The notes under the pieces are model-generated. The model had not been told where the DNA came from. It saw only the letters and a program-made list of their open reading frames with translations, and ran no database searches. DNA of 64,000 nt from Streptococcus troglodytae. Its GTDB lineage: Bacteria; Bacillota; Bacilli; Lactobacillales; Streptococcaceae. Below are positions 1 to 11,010 of this stretch, piece after piece. Position 1 is the first letter of the stretch, and every line of letters begins with the position of its first letter. The position numbers and the translations under genes are program-made. The stretch spans positions 744,001 to 808,000 of the forward strand of contig NZ_AP014612.1 in the NCBI RefSeq assembly GCF_002355215.1, read 5' to 3'.

Positions 1-1
1 T

Positions 2-475
2 AAAGCTATTGGGAAAATTTCTGGTGTTGATTCAGTTGCTTATGGCGGCACAGATACTGATCGTATTTTTGGTTTGGCTAACTTTGTTCGAACATGGGGA
101 CTTGCAGGAACTGGCCTTCTAGTTTTGGTTGCTATCTTTTTGATTTCCAATACGATTCGTATAACCATTTTGTCACGTCGCAATGAAATTCAAATCATGC
201 GTTTAGTTGGTGCCAAAAATGGCTATATCAGAACGCCATTCTTCTTTGAAGGAGCTTGGGTTGGTCTTATCGGAGCGATTATTCCAGCGGCTGTTGTGGG
301 TTACTTGTATATCTTTGCATTTGAACAATTCAATCCAAATCTTGCTGCTCAAAATCTCTCTCTTTACGAACCAAGTCCTTTCATCTTTTACCTTATTGGT
401 GCCATGTTTATCGTTGGTATTTTGATTGGGGCTTTAGGCTCAATTTTATCAATGAGACGATTCTTGAAGATATAA
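2..475 (+). CDS. ftsX: Cell division ABC-type permease FtsX, C-terminal part
   Basis: The reading frame is open from the window edge, so only the last ~157 residues are seen. They show a transmembrane helix (LLVLVAIFLISNTIRI), the FtsX-typical cytoplasmic loop SRRNEIQIMRLVGAKNGYIRTPFFFEGAWVGLIGA, and two further hydrophobic segments before a basic C-terminus. FtsX works with the ATPase FtsE at the septum, where in streptococci it activates the peptidoglycan hydrolase PcsB. ftsE is expected just outside the window. A bidirectional terminator follows the stop directly. Confidence 0.9.
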   Translation, partial: KAIGKISGVDSVAYGGTDTDRIFGLANFVRTWGLAGTGLLVLVAIFLISNTIRITILSRRNEIQIMRLVGAKNGYIRTPFFFEGAWVGLIGAIIPAAVVGYLYIFAFEQFNPNLAAQNLSLYEPSPFIFYLIGAMFIVGILIGALGSILSMRRFLKI

Positions 476-500
476 AAAAGCCCTTGAATTGGGCTTTTTT
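474..500. terminator. Bidirectional terminator between ftsX and the MBL hydrolase
   Basis: AAAAAAGCCC-ttgaatt-GGGCTTTTTT is a GC-core hairpin with A and T tracts on both sides. It sits between two convergent genes and can serve both. Confidence 0.85.
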
Positions 501-502
501 GC

Positions 503-1141
503 TTACTGGTTAAAGAAAGGATTGAAATTCTTTTCATGTCCAATTGTTGTATCAAAGCCATGCCCTGGGAAAACTTTAAAATGATTTGGCAGGGTAAAAA
601 GGTTTTCTTTTATACTGCTAATGAGCTCATCAAAATTTCCAGTAGGCAGATCTGTCCGCCCAATACTTTCTTTAAAGAGGGCATCTCCCGACAAAACTAT
701 TTCTTCATCTCTAAAAATAAAGGAAACACTTCCCCAAGAATGTCCAGGTGTTGGAACAACTTTGAAATGAAAGCCAGCCATATGGTAATCCGTGTTATCA
801 TTAAAGAAAAAGTCAGCAGGAGAAACAACCACATCTTCCATATCACTGTGACGACTCAATCCTGATAAATTGTCAATAGGACTGCCCAGCCAAGAAGCCT
901 CTTTTTCAGAAACATAGACTGGCGGATAATTAAAATGCTGCCGTACCAAATCAAGACTCATAATGTGATCGTAATGGGTATGGGTCAGTAAAATAGCGGC
1001 AATAGGTTTATTGATTTTCTTTAATTGATCAAGGATATCATCACCGTTGCTTCCAGGGTCTACCAAGAGGACTGCCTCTTCATTAACAAGGTAATAGGTA
1101 TTTTCACGAGCAGCATCGTTTAAAGTTCTTAAGATTTTCAT
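503..1141 (-). CDS. Metallo-beta-lactamase-fold hydrolase (glyoxalase II-like)
   Basis: This 212-residue protein has the MBL zinc motif THTHYDH near residue 53, a downstream His in PTPGHSWGS, the metal-bridging Asp in LSGDALF and a C-terminal His in VFPGHG. The length and the GRTDLPTG stretch fit the short single-domain YcbL/GloB-like subgroup. Such enzymes are zinc thioester or lactone hydrolases, but the substrate cannot be read from sequence. It is transcribed convergently to ftsX and divergently from the acetoin reductase gene. Confidence 0.85.
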   Translation of the reverse strand: MKILRTLNDAARENTYYLVNEEAVLLVDPGSNGDDILDQLKKINKPIAAILLTHTHYDHIMSLDLVRQHFNYPPVYVSEKEASWLGSPIDNLSGLSRHSDMEDVVVSPADFFFNDNTDYHMAGFHFKVVPTPGHSWGSVSFIFRDEEIVLSGDALFKESIGRTDLPTGNFDELISSIKENLFTLPNHFKVFPGHGFDTTIGHEKNFNPFFNQ

Positions 1142-1207
1142 ATCTTTAGTTTAACAAAAATGCTTTCTTTTTGAAATCAAAAAGAAAGCAAAGCCGTCAT
1201 TTTTTAA

Positions 1208-2030
<823 letters not shown>

Positions 2031-2037
2031 AATAGAG

Positions 2038-2059
2038 AAAAAGGCCTTAGGGTCTTTTT
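2038..2059 (+). terminator. Terminator after butA
   Basis: AAAAAGGCC-ttag-GGTCTTTTT forms a short hairpin with one G-U pair and a T tract, 8 nt after the stop. Confidence 0.65.
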
Positions 2060-2173
2060 ATTTTGGTCATTTTATCAGAAAGAGTAAATAATCAGAAAAT
2101 TTTGTCATTTCCATAGAATTATCCTAAAAATTGTGCTAGACTAAAGAAGTAGAAACGATAAGAGGATTTATTT

Positions 2174-3352
2174 ATGGATAAAAAAATGAATTTTGTAATG
2201 ATTTCCCCCCATTTTCCGGCAAATTTTGAAACTTTTGCCCACCGTTTGTATGAAAATGGTATCAATACGCTAGGGATTGCGGATGCTCCTTATGAGCAAT
2301 TAAGTCAGGGCTTACGTGATCATTTAACGGAGTATTACCGTGTTGATAATATGGAAGATTATGATCAGGTTTACCGTGCTGTCGCTTATTTTGCTCATAA
2401 GTATGGCAAAATTGATCGCATCGAATCTCATAATGAATATTGGCTGGAATTAGATGCCCATTTGCGGACAGACTTTAATGTTTTTGGTTATAAAAATGAA
2501 GATATGCTTTCTATCAAAACGAAAGCACAGATGAAAGAAATTTTCCGCGAAACAGGCATCAAAGTTGCCCGTGGTCGTGTCTTTGCTAGTGCTGAAGATG
2601 CTCGTGCTTTGACTAAAGAACTTGGTTTTCCGGTTATCATTAAGCCTAACTCTGGTGTTGGTGCTTCGGATACATACAAAATCAAGTCAGCTTCAGAATT
2701 GGAAGACTTTTTTGGCTATCAAAATCCCACAGTTGACTATATCATGGAAGAATTTATTGATGGCGATATCGTTACATTTGATGGCTTGACGGATCACGAA
2801 GGTAATATTGTCTTTTATTCCAGCTTGGAATACTCTGAAGCTGTCCTTGATACAGTGGAGAAGGATAATGATATGTTCTATTATGTCCCTCGCGATATTT
2901 CACCAGAGCTGATTAAACTAGGTGAGCAATGTGTCGAAGCCTTCAATGTTAAAGAACGTTTCTTCCATTTTGAATTCTTCCGTATTAAAAAGACGAAAGA
3001 TTTAATGGCGCTTGAAGTTAACTGCCGTCCGCCGGGTGGCCTGACCATTGATATGTGGGACTATGCCAATGATTTTGATGTTTTTAATGAGTACGCCCAT
3101 ATTGTTAAAGACAATCGTTTTGATGCTCATATCACTCATCCTTATAACGTTGTTTATATAGCTCGTAAGGCTAATAAACATTATGCGCATAGCATAGAGG
3201 ATATTGAAACTAAATACGGTCATCATATTATTGAAATAGAGTCTGTTCCGGGTATTTTTGCTAAAATTATGGGTGAAGTCGGTATCCTTGCACGGACTGA
3301 AACCATGGATGAATTACGAGATATTGTTCAGTTTGCCCATGCTAAAATCTAA
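2174..3352 (+). CDS. ATP-grasp carboxylate-amine/thiol ligase
   Basis: The 392-residue protein has an ATP-grasp fold: GFPVIIKPNSGVGASDTYKI is the phosphate-binding loop with its Lys, VDYIMEEFIDGDIVTFDG the adenine/ribose part, and FFHFEFFR and LEVNCRPPGG the metal-binding acidic and Asn residues. ATP-grasp ligases activate a carboxylate as acyl-phosphate and join it to an amine or thiol. The partner substrates are unknown. A GAGG site precedes 2174; an ATG 12 nt later is an alternative start. Two esterases follow, which suggests a small biosynthetic or modification cluster. Confidence 0.82.
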   Translation: MDKKMNFVMISPHFPANFETFAHRLYENGINTLGIADAPYEQLSQGLRDHLTEYYRVDNMEDYDQVYRAVAYFAHKYGKIDRIESHNEYWLELDAHLRTDFNVFGYKNEDMLSIKTKAQMKEIFRETGIKVARGRVFASAEDARALTKELGFPVIIKPNSGVGASDTYKIKSASELEDFFGYQNPTVDYIMEEFIDGDIVTFDGLTDHEGNIVFYSSLEYSEAVLDTVEKDNDMFYYVPRDISPELIKLGEQCVEAFNVKERFFHFEFFRIKKTKDLMALEVNCRPPGGLTIDMWDYANDFDVFNEYAHIVKDNRFDAHITHPYNVVYIARKANKHYAHSIEDIETKYGHHIIEIESVPGIFAKIMGEVGILARTETMDELRDIVQFAHAKI

Positions 3353-3377
3353 CTTTTAAGCTTTAATGATAATATTT

Positions 3378-3481
3378 GAAAGGAAATAAAGGCGATCAAA
3401 AGGCTTGAACAAGAGCAAAAGGTTTAACAAATCTTAATTTCTTAATTTCAAGTACTTTTCTGGTCGCTCTTGGTATCTTAA
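3378..3481 (+). repeat. Structured intergenic element, copy F (before esterase)
   Basis: This region starts with GAAAGGAAA and ends TGGTATCTTAA, 2 nt before the esterase ATG. GCGATC (3392-3397) can pair with GGTCGC (3462-3467), and inside it CTTGAA (3404-3409) pairs perfectly with TTCAAG (3447-3452). The 3' end matches copy D before hisA. No Shine-Dalgarno lies within 15 nt of the ATG. Function is not known. Confidence 0.6.
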
Positions 3482-3483
3482 CT

Positions 3484-4236
3484 ATGTATTTTGAAAGAAG
3501 AAATCACTGGTCTGGTCAATTGGGCCGAGAAATGTATTTTAATGTTTACGGACATGCTGGAAAACCGATTATTGTCTTTCCATCATCGGGCGGCAGTCAG
3601 AATGAATATGGCGACTTTGGTATGATTGAAGCCTGCCAAAGTTTTATTGACCGTGGTTTGGTGAAATTTTACACACCTGATTCTTTAGATAGAGAGTCAT
3701 GGTTGGCTGAGGGAAAATCAGGTCATGATATGGCTCTAGCGCATGAAGCCTATGATCGCTATATTATTCATGAATTGGTGCCACTGATTCGCTATGAATC
3801 AAATTGGGATGGGATGATGATGGCGACTGGCTGTTCAATGGGAGCTTTCCATACGGTGAATTTTGCCCTGCGTCATCCAGATTTATTTGATATTTCTGTA
3901 GCACTATCTGGGGTTTATGATGCGCGTTTCTTTACAGGTGAATTTTATGGGGATCCTGCTGTTTATTACAATTCTCCTATTGATTACCTCTGGAATCAGG
4001 AAGATTCTTGGTTCTTGGAGCGTTATCGTCGCAATCGCTTCATCGTTGCGGTCGGTCAAGGAGCTTGGGAAGAGCCGCACATCATTGATACCATTCGCTT
4101 GAAAGAAGCTTTTGAGGCCAAATCAATTCCAGCATGGTTTGACTTTTGGGGAACAGACGTTGCCCATGACTGGGAATGGTGGCGTGTGCAGATGCCTTAT
4201 TTCTTAGGAAAACTGGAAGAAGAAGGACGGATTTGA
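3484..4236 (+). CDS. Putative esterase (alpha/beta hydrolase, esterase D-like)
   Basis: A 250-residue alpha/beta hydrolase with the nucleophile elbow GCSMGA near residue 118 and a C-terminal Asp/His pair in DVAHDWEWW. The pattern YGHAGKPIIVFPSSGG at the N-terminus fits the Esterase (PF00756) family. It probably cleaves a small ester or thioester. The start at 3484 keeps the family N-terminus but lacks a Shine-Dalgarno and lies 2 nt after a structured repeat. It follows the ATP-grasp gene in the same direction and is convergent with a second esterase of the same family. Confidence 0.8.
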   Translation: MYFERRNHWSGQLGREMYFNVYGHAGKPIIVFPSSGGSQNEYGDFGMIEACQSFIDRGLVKFYTPDSLDRESWLAEGKSGHDMALAHEAYDRYIIHELVPLIRYESNWDGMMMATGCSMGAFHTVNFALRHPDLFDISVALSGVYDARFFTGEFYGDPAVYYNSPIDYLWNQEDSWFLERYRRNRFIVAVGQGAWEEPHIIDTIRLKEAFEAKSIPAWFDFWGTDVAHDWEWWRVQMPYFLGKLEEEGRI

Positions 4237-4254
4237 TTTTATAAACTACCATTC

Positions 4255-4291
4255 AAAAAAGCAAACAGTAGTGAAGCCGTTTGCTTTTTTT
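4255..4291. terminator. Bidirectional terminator between the two esterases
   Basis: AAAAAAGCAAAC ... GTTTGCTTTTTTT forms a 6-bp stem with A and T tracts on either side, between the convergent stops at 4236 and 4294. Confidence 0.8.
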
Positions 4292-4293
4292 GT

Positions 4294-5127
4294 CTACTCT
4301 TTCAAAGTAAACTTAAGAAATTCAATAAAATGATTAGCCCAATATTTTTCGTGGTGAATTTCATTGGCCATAATATGCAAATCAATATGTTCCATCGGGT
4401 GGCCTGTTCGTAAGAGGGATTGATAATAATGAAGAGTACAGTCAATGTAAGCTTGATTCATATTCGGTGCAAATTCATCATCAACAGCATCTCCTTCTTT
4501 GGTACCCACTTGGATAAAGACTTTACTATTTTTATCTAAAGGATGATGGTCAATAAAACGCAGAAAATCACGCTCACTGAACCAAGAAGCCAAAGAAAAG
4601 ACACCTAGATTTCCAAAAATATGAGGATAAGCAGCTCCCATATAAGCGGTAATGATGCCGCCCATGGAAGAGCCCGCTAGGAGTGTATTGGCAGGATCAG
4701 TCTTGCTACGATAGGTCTGATCAATAAAGGGTTTAACAGTGTTGACAACCCATTCACCATAGGCCATCCCATCCCCGCCACTGCTAGCAGTTTCAGGCGT
4801 TGTGCCAACATCGGTCATCCAAGGAGCATATTCATTGAGACGGTTGTCACCAGCATTATCAATACCGACGACAATTAATTTAGGCAGTTCCTTGTGCTGT
4901 TTAAGCGTTGGAATAATTTTCCAAGAGTAGCCTGAAAAGGATTCCTTACTGTAAAAAATATTTTGCCCATCGTGCATGTAAAGAACGGGATAAGAAGCCC
5001 AATCTTCCTTGTCGTAATCCTTGGGTAGGAGCACACGAACGCGCCTTTTTTCATTGTAATAAGGGACATCAAGATAATGCTCCATCATTTCAAGATAGTA
5101 ATTATTCAGCTTGGTTTTCTTTTTCAC
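4294..5127 (-). CDS. Putative esterase (enterochelin esterase-like)
   Basis: The 277-residue protein has YPVLYMHDGQNIF near the N-terminus, the nucleophile elbow AGSSMGG near residue 153 and a C-terminal His in ANEIHHEKYW, all typical of the Fes/esterase D superfamily. The GTG at 5127 is preceded by GGGAG. No signal peptide is seen, so it is cytoplasmic. It shares the Esterase fold with its convergent neighbour but is not a close duplicate. Substrate unknown; action on the product of the neighbouring ATP-grasp ligase is only inference. Confidence 0.78.
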   Translation of the reverse strand: MKKKTKLNNYYLEMMEHYLDVPYYNEKRRVRVLLPKDYDKEDWASYPVLYMHDGQNIFYSKESFSGYSWKIIPTLKQHKELPKLIVVGIDNAGDNRLNEYAPWMTDVGTTPETASSGGDGMAYGEWVVNTVKPFIDQTYRSKTDPANTLLAGSSMGGIITAYMGAAYPHIFGNLGVFSLASWFSERDFLRFIDHHPLDKNSKVFIQVGTKEGDAVDDEFAPNMNQAYIDCTLHYYQSLLRTGHPMEHIDLHIMANEIHHEKYWANHFIEFLKFTLKE

Positions 5128-5383
5128 AGTATATCTCCCTTGAAGAAATCGAATTAAGCCTATTATAACATAGAAAAATGTGAAAAAATAGCAGAGATCG
5201 CTTAAAATAGAAAATGAATGTGAATGAACTTACCCTAATAGTTGTTTTTATTCAGCTAATTCAGTAATTGGCGCCTAGGTATTTAGACAGTCATTATAGA
5301 CCAATTAACTCACTTTTATGAACACAGTAGGAAAGGAAACAACGCCATCATTTTCTGATGAAATATGTTATAATTTTAATGTT

Positions 5384-7845
5384 ATGACGGAGAAAAAACA
5401 AGAAAGTATGCGGTGGTTGATTTGGAGGCAACAGGTGCCAGCCACTCAGCTTCCATCATTCAAGTTGGGATTGTGATTATTGAAAATGAACAAATCGTTC
5501 AAACTTATACTACAGATGTCAATCCCCATAAGCCGCTTGCTAAGGCTATTATCAGATTGACAGGAATTACAGATGCTCAATTGCAGCAGGCACCTGATTT
5601 TTCCGAAGTAGCAGCTGACATCTATCATCTCATTGCTGACTGTGTTTTTGTTGCTCACAATGTTAAATTTGATGCTAATCTTTTGGCAGAACATCTTTTT
5701 TTAGAAGGATTTGAGCTGTTAACACCTCGTGTTGATACGGTTGAATTGGCACAAGTTTTTTTCCCAACTTTTGAAAAATATTCATTGGGAAATTTGACAG
5801 AGCTTTTAAAGATTGACTTGTCAGATGCTCATACGGCTATTGCCGATGCGAAAGCAACAGCGGAACTTTTTTTGAAATTAAAACAGAAAATGGCAGGTCT
5901 TCCTAAGTTGACTTTGGAGAGAATCCTGCAATTTTCAGACAGTCTTCTGTATGAATCCAAATTACCTATTGAAGAAGCTTTTTCAGCAGCTTCCAATCAC
6001 TTGCCATCAGACTATCAGGAAGTAGCAGGAATTGTCCTAAAAAAAGAAGAACCTTTTTTAAAAGAACGGCAGTTATCGCAGGATTTTGCGACTAATATCG
6101 CTTTGTTAGACCTTGAAGAAAGAACTCAGCAGCTTAAATTTGCCCAAGTTATTGAAGCAAAATTTGAAGATAGTAGGGCTAGTTTTATTGAGGCTCAATC
6201 AGGCATTGGCAAAACCTATGGCTACCTCTTACCGCTTCTTAGTCAGCATGGGGAGGAGCAGATAATTGTCAGTGTTCCAACCAAAATTCTTCAAGATCAA
6301 ATCATGGCTAATGAGGCACAGGCTTTAAGAGAAGCTTTTCATATCAATAGTCACAGCTTAAAGAGTCCTCAAAATTACCTCAAATTAGATAGCTTTTATA
6401 AGACTTTGATGAGAAAAGATGGTAATCGTTTGCTTAATCGTTATAAGATGCAGCTTTTGGTTTGGTTGTTGGAAACAAGAACTGGCGATCTTGATGAGAT
6501 CAAGCAAAAACAACGCTATGCTACTTATTTTGATGAAATCAGGCATGATGGCATTTTGAGTAAGCAATCCCTTTTTTATCATCTTGATTTCTGGCAGAAA
6601 AGTTATCAAAGAGCAAAATCAAGCCGCCTGCTTATTACTAATCACGCCTATCTCTTGACGCGTATAGAAGATGATCAGGCCTTTGTTGAAAATCAGGTTT
6701 TGGTTATTGATGAAGCGCAGAGACTATTTTTGACCTTGGAGCAGTTTTCAAGGCGTCAAGTCAACATGGTTGAGACTTTACGGGCTCTTAACCAGCTTTT
6801 GGAGAATTCTCAAAAGATTTTAGAAAAACGGTTGTTAGAAAGCATTCAGTTTGAATTAAATCATTTGTTATATCTTTTTAATAAGGAAAAGCGAAAGTCA
6901 CTTAAGAAAGAAACTATTAAATGCTTGCGGCAGCATTTATCAGAATTATCTCTGCCAGAGTTAGCGGATTTACAAGCTTTATTTGAAGAACCTTATTCAG
7001 ACTTCTGGTTTGAAGAAGATTTCTTTTGGGATCATCGAACGGTTCTTCTAAAGTCAGCCCGTCTTGATTTTACTGACTTTACACAATTTTTACCGGCTAC
7101 CAAAAAGACTTACTTGGTTTCAGCTACTCTTCAAATTAGTCCCAAAGTGAGTTTAGCGGACCTTCTTGGCTTTGAACAGTTTACTTTTGATAGTATTTCG
7201 GGAGAAAAATCACGTCAGCAGGCTATTTGGGTTGATAAGACAATGCCTAGAGTAAATGATATATCAGATTCAGAGTATGAAACATTGCTTACCAAACGGC
7301 TGCTGCAATTGGCTCAGCTAGAGCAGCCCATGTTGGTTCTTTTTAATTCTAAAAAAACGATGTTTGCTGTTTCTGATTTGCTGGATGAAGCGAAACTTAC
7401 TCATTTGACTCAGGAGAAAAATGGAAGTCCCTTTAATATTAAGCGGCGTTTTGATCGTGGAGAAGCTGATATATTGCTTGGAACAGGCAGTTTTTGGGAA
7501 GGTGTTGATTTTGTTGAGCAAGACCGCTTGATTGAGGTCATCACGCGTTTGCCGTTTGATAATCCGGAGGATTTGTTTGTTAAAAAATTAAATCGTCAAT
7601 TACGGCAGGAAGGTAAAAATCCTTTTTATGACTATACTTTACCAACAAGCATTTTACGCTTGCGGCAGGCTATTGGCCGAACAAGGCGCAATAACAGGCA
7701 GCTTTCAGCAATTGTTATTTTAGATAGTCGAGTTGTCAATAAAAACTATGGAAAAATAATTTATCAGGCTCTGGCTAGTCATTTCTCCGTTTCGAGTCAA
7801 CATTTTCAGAAGATTCTCGTTGAAGTGACTCATTTTTTGATATAA
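5384..7845 (+). CDS. dinG: DinG-family 3'-5' exonuclease/helicase, frame broken near start
   Basis: An N-terminal DnaQ-type exonuclease (VDLEATGAS, AHNVKFDANLL, HTAIADAKAT) is fused to an XPD/DinG-like helicase (QSGIGKTYGYLLPLL Walker A, VLVIDEAQRL motif II, RLRQAIGRTRR motif VI). This is the Firmicutes DinG architecture, usually ~820 residues, acting on ssDNA ends. The best start is ATG 5384, with an extended -10 (TATAAT 5369-5374) just upstream, but the frame only opens into the conserved part if one A is added to the A6 run at 5393-5398. Without it, translation must start at GTG 5413 with no ribosome site and a clipped first strand. Confidence 0.85.
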
Positions 7846-7910
7846 TAAATAGTATTAGTGTATAAAAGCTAAATGATTTAGTAATTAAAGGAAATAATTA
7901 AGGAGACATG

Positions 7911-9092
7911 ATGACTAAATTATCAAGGCGCGTTTTAGAAATGGAAGAGTCTGTTACTTTGGCAACAAGTGCCCGCGCTAAAACACTTAAGGCTCAGGGA
8001 CGAGATGTTTTAGAACTTTCTTTAGGACAGCCTGACTTTGTAACACCTAAGAATATTCAAGAAGCTGCTATTAAATCAATTAGAGATGGACATGCTTCTT
8101 TTTACACAATTGCTTCAGGTCTTTCTGAACTTAAGGATGCCATTAGTCAATATTTTGAAAAGTTTTATGGATACTCTGTAGAGCGCAAACAGATTGTGGT
8201 TGGCACTGGAGCTAAGTTTATTCTTTATGCTTTGTTTGCAGCTGTTATTAATCCAAAAGATGAAGTGATTATTCCAACTCCATTTTGGGTGTCTTACGCA
8301 GATCAAATCAAGATGAATGATGGTGTACCCGTGTTTATCAGGACAAGTGAAGAAAATCATTTTAAAGCAACAGTCGAACAATTGGAAGCTGCAAGAACTG
8401 ACAAGACCAAAATGATTGTGCTCAATAGTCCATCTAATCCAACAGGGATGATTTACAGTAAGGAAGAATTGGAAGCTATTGGTAATTGGGCTGTTAAGCA
8501 TGATATCTTGATTTTATCTGATGATATTTATGGCCGTCTGGTTTATAATGGCGCAAGATTTACGCCTATTTCAACAATTTCACAGGCTATTTGTCGACAA
8601 ACAATTGTGATTAATGGGGTATCTAAAACCTATTCCATGACAGGCTGGCGTGTTGGCTATGCTGTTGGTGAACCTGAAATTATTGGAGCTATGTCTAAAA
8701 TTGTTAGCCAAACAACTTCTAATCTAACAACAGCAGCCCAATATGCAGCTATCGAAGCTTTAATAGGTGATCAAGATACAGTTGAAGTGATGCGTCAAGC
8801 TTTTGAAGAACGATTGAATACTATTTATCCTTTGTTGGCAAAAGTTCCGGGATTTCATGTTGTTAAGCCAGAAGGCGCCTTTTACTTTTTCCCTAATGTT
8901 AAAAAAGCCATGGAAATGAAGGGATATACTGATGTAACAGAATTTACGACAGCTCTTTTAGAAGAAACAGGTGTCGCTTTGGTAACAGGTGCTGGCTTTG
9001 GTGCACCAGAAAATGTCCGTCTGAGTTATGCAACAGATATGGTTACTCTTAAGGAAGCTATCAATCGCATACAAGCTTTTATGGAAAAATAG
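7911..9092 (+). CDS. aspC: Aspartate aminotransferase (class I PLP-dependent)
   Basis: This 393-residue protein has the fold-type I signatures [14 protein letters not shown] (Asp and Tyr contacting PLP), the Schiff-base Lys in [16 protein letters not shown] and a C-terminal Arg in NVRLSYA that binds the substrate carboxylate. It should move amino groups between aspartate and 2-oxoglutarate. Two adjacent ATGs are possible; 7911 lies 5 nt after AGGAG, against 2 nt for 7908. asnS follows 47 nt later, the usual order in streptococci, tying aspartate supply to asparagine usage. Confidence 0.88.
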   Translation: MTKLSRRVLEMEESVTLATSARAKTLKAQGRDVLELSLGQPDFVTPKNIQEAAIKSIRDGHASFYTIASGLSELKDAISQYFEKFYGYSVERKQIVVGTGAKFILYALFAAVINPKDEVIIPTPFWVSYADQIKMNDGVPVFIRTSEENHFKATVEQLEAARTDKTKMIVLNSPSNPTGMIYSKEELEAIGNWAVKHDILILSDDIYGRLVYNGARFTPISTISQAICRQTIVINGVSKTYSMTGWRVGYAVGEPEIIGAMSKIVSQTTSNLTTAAQYAAIEALIGDQDTVEVMRQAFEERLNTIYPLLAKVPGFHVVKPEGAFYFFPNVKKAMEMKGYTDVTEFTTALLEETGVALVTGAGFGAPENVRLSYATDMVTLKEAINRIQAFMEK

Positions 9093-9139
9093 AAAAACAA
9101 GTTATTCAACTTAAAATAAAAATTAGAAAAGAGATTATT

Positions 9140-10486
9140 GTGTCTAAAGACTATATATCTATTATTGATGTGAAAAATCATGTCGGAGAGGAAGTTACTA
9201 TCGGTGCCTGGGTTGCTAATAAATCAGGCAAAGGGAAAATTGCTTTCTTACAGTTGCGTGATGGAACAGCTTTTTTCCAAGCGGTTGCTTTTAAGCCTAA
9301 TTTTATCGAAAAATTTGGTGAAGAAGCAGGACTTGAAAAATTCAATACTATTAAACATCTTAACCAAGAAACAGCAATTGAAATTAAGGGAATTGTCAAA
9401 GAAGACAAACGTTCAAAATTTGGTTATGAGTTGGATGCGACTGACTTAAAAGTCATTGGGACATCTGACAATTATCCTATTACGCCAAAAGAGCACGGAA
9501 CTGATTTTTTGATGGATCATCGCCACCTTTGGCTGCGCTCACGAAAGCAGATGGCCATTATGCAGATTCGTAACGCTGTTATCTATGCTTCTTATGAGTT
9601 TTTTGACCAAAACGGCTTTGTCAAATTTGATAGTCCAATCTTATCGGGCAATGCAGCAGAAAACACAACGGATCTTTTTGAGACAGACTATTTTGGTGAG
9701 CCTGCTTTTCTCAGTCAGTCAGGTCAGCTCTATTTGGAAGCAGGTGCTATGGCATTTGGCCGCGTCTTTGATTTCGGACCTGTTTTCCGTGCTGAAAAAT
9801 CAAAAACACGCCGCCATCTGACAGAGTTTTGGATGATGGATGCAGAATACCCATTCCTGTCTCATGAACAGTCCCTTGATTTGCAAGAAGCTTATGTCAA
9901 GGCCCTCATTCAGGGTGTTCTTGATCGGGCACCGCAGGCTCTTGGTATTTTAGAACGCGATACGGCTTTACTCAGGAAGTATATCGCCCAACCGTTTAAA
10001 CGTGTCTCTTATGATGATGCGATTACACTTCTTCAAGAGCACGAAGAAGATGAGGATACGGATTATGAGCATATTGAGCATGGAGATGATTTTGGATCGC
10101 CTCATGAAACATGGATTTCCAATTACTTTGGAATACCAACTTTTGTCGTCAACTATCCGGCTAGCTTAAAAGCTTTTTACATGAAACCGGTACCGGGTAA
10201 TCCGGATCGTGTTCTCTGTGCTGATTTGCTTGCTCCAGAGGGCTATGGTGAAATCATTGGCGGCTCTGAACGTGAAACAGATTATGATACTTTACTTGCG
10301 AAAATCAAAGAGAACGGACTTAATCCGGATGATTATGCCTTTTATCTTGACTTGCGTCAATATGGTTCTGTTCCGCACTGTGGATTCGGTCTTGGTTTAG
10401 AGCGTATGGTGACTTTTGTGGCAGGAACGAAACACATCCGTGAAGCCATTCCTTTCCCGCGGATGCTCCATAGAATTGAACCATAG
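9140..10486 (+). CDS. asnS: Asparaginyl-tRNA synthetase
   Basis: The 448-residue class IIb synthetase has an N-terminal OB fold ([25 protein letters not shown]), motif 2 in [24 protein letters not shown] and motif 3 [24 protein letters not shown] is typical of the Asp/Asn subgroup and the overall length fits AsnRS. It charges tRNA-Asn in the cytoplasm. The start is GTG 9140 after AAAAGAGA, giving the family's usual N-terminus. It probably shares a transcript with the aminotransferase gene. Confidence 0.95.
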   Translation: MSKDYISIIDVKNHVGEEVTIGAWVANKSGKGKIAFLQLRDGTAFFQAVAFKPNFIEKFGEEAGLEKFNTIKHLNQETAIEIKGIVKEDKRSKFGYELDATDLKVIGTSDNYPITPKEHGTDFLMDHRHLWLRSRKQMAIMQIRNAVIYASYEFFDQNGFVKFDSPILSGNAAENTTDLFETDYFGEPAFLSQSGQLYLEAGAMAFGRVFDFGPVFRAEKSKTRRHLTEFWMMDAEYPFLSHEQSLDLQEAYVKALIQGVLDRAPQALGILERDTALLRKYIAQPFKRVSYDDAITLLQEHEEDEDTDYEHIEHGDDFGSPHETWISNYFGIPTFVVNYPASLKAFYMKPVPGNPDRVLCADLLAPEGYGEIIGGSERETDYDTLLAKIKENGLNPDDYAFYLDLRQYGSVPHCGFGLGLERMVTFVAGTKHIREAIPFPRMLHRIEP

Positions 10487-11010
10487 AGAGTCTTAACTTT
10501 ATTGCTGAATCTGGTGAAAGTTATCTCTAGATAAGATACAAATCTGGTTCAGACCGAGAGACTGAGCATAAATTCTGTTTCTAGTCAAAAATATTATGAT
10601 ATTTAAAAAGCCTTAAAACCAACATTTTTGATAAGTTGATTTTAAGGCTTTTTACTATTTGGTGAGTTTTTGCCCAGCCTCTTTTATCGCGGCGAAAACT
10701 CTCGTTTGATGAGGTTTGCCTCGTTTGCAAATAAAGGAAATAAAAATCGGAATTTACAGAGCTAAACAGATTTTTATGTTGAAAAATAGGCTTGTTTACA
10801 TTCTAAACAAGTTCTAGGTATAAGGCTGGTTTTTTCTTCTGTAAAAGTCCTTGTTTTAATCTTCTGAATATTTTGCTATAATAAAAAGCGTCAAGCAGGT
10901 ATAAAAGGTGCTCTTCAAATAGCTTGAAAATCATCTTTTGTTTTGTTTCGTTAATAGATTGTCACCGCCTAGAAAAAGACGATGGCCATTATTTCATAGG
11001 AGGAAAGATA
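10487..11010 (+). other. Intergenic region with terminator and long leader of the GldA-like gene
   Basis: No gene is seen. It holds a strong terminator (10605-10653), a -10 TATAAT at 10877-10882 and a leader of about 120 nt before the ribosome site at 10999-11004. No known riboswitch consensus was recognised in the leader. Confidence 0.6.
10605..10653 (+). terminator. Terminator downstream of asnS
   Basis: A nearly perfect 19-bp stem (AAAAAGCCTTAAAACCAAC with its complement) closes an 11-nt loop and ends in a T tract. It can work in both directions and lies 118 nt after asnS. Confidence 0.8.

Noticed and set aside
1162..1189. Long hairpin GCTTTCTTTTTGA...AAAAAGAAAGC as a terminator
   Set aside because: It lies upstream of both divergent genes and has no T tract in either direction that would end a known transcript; it may be a regulatory palindrome.
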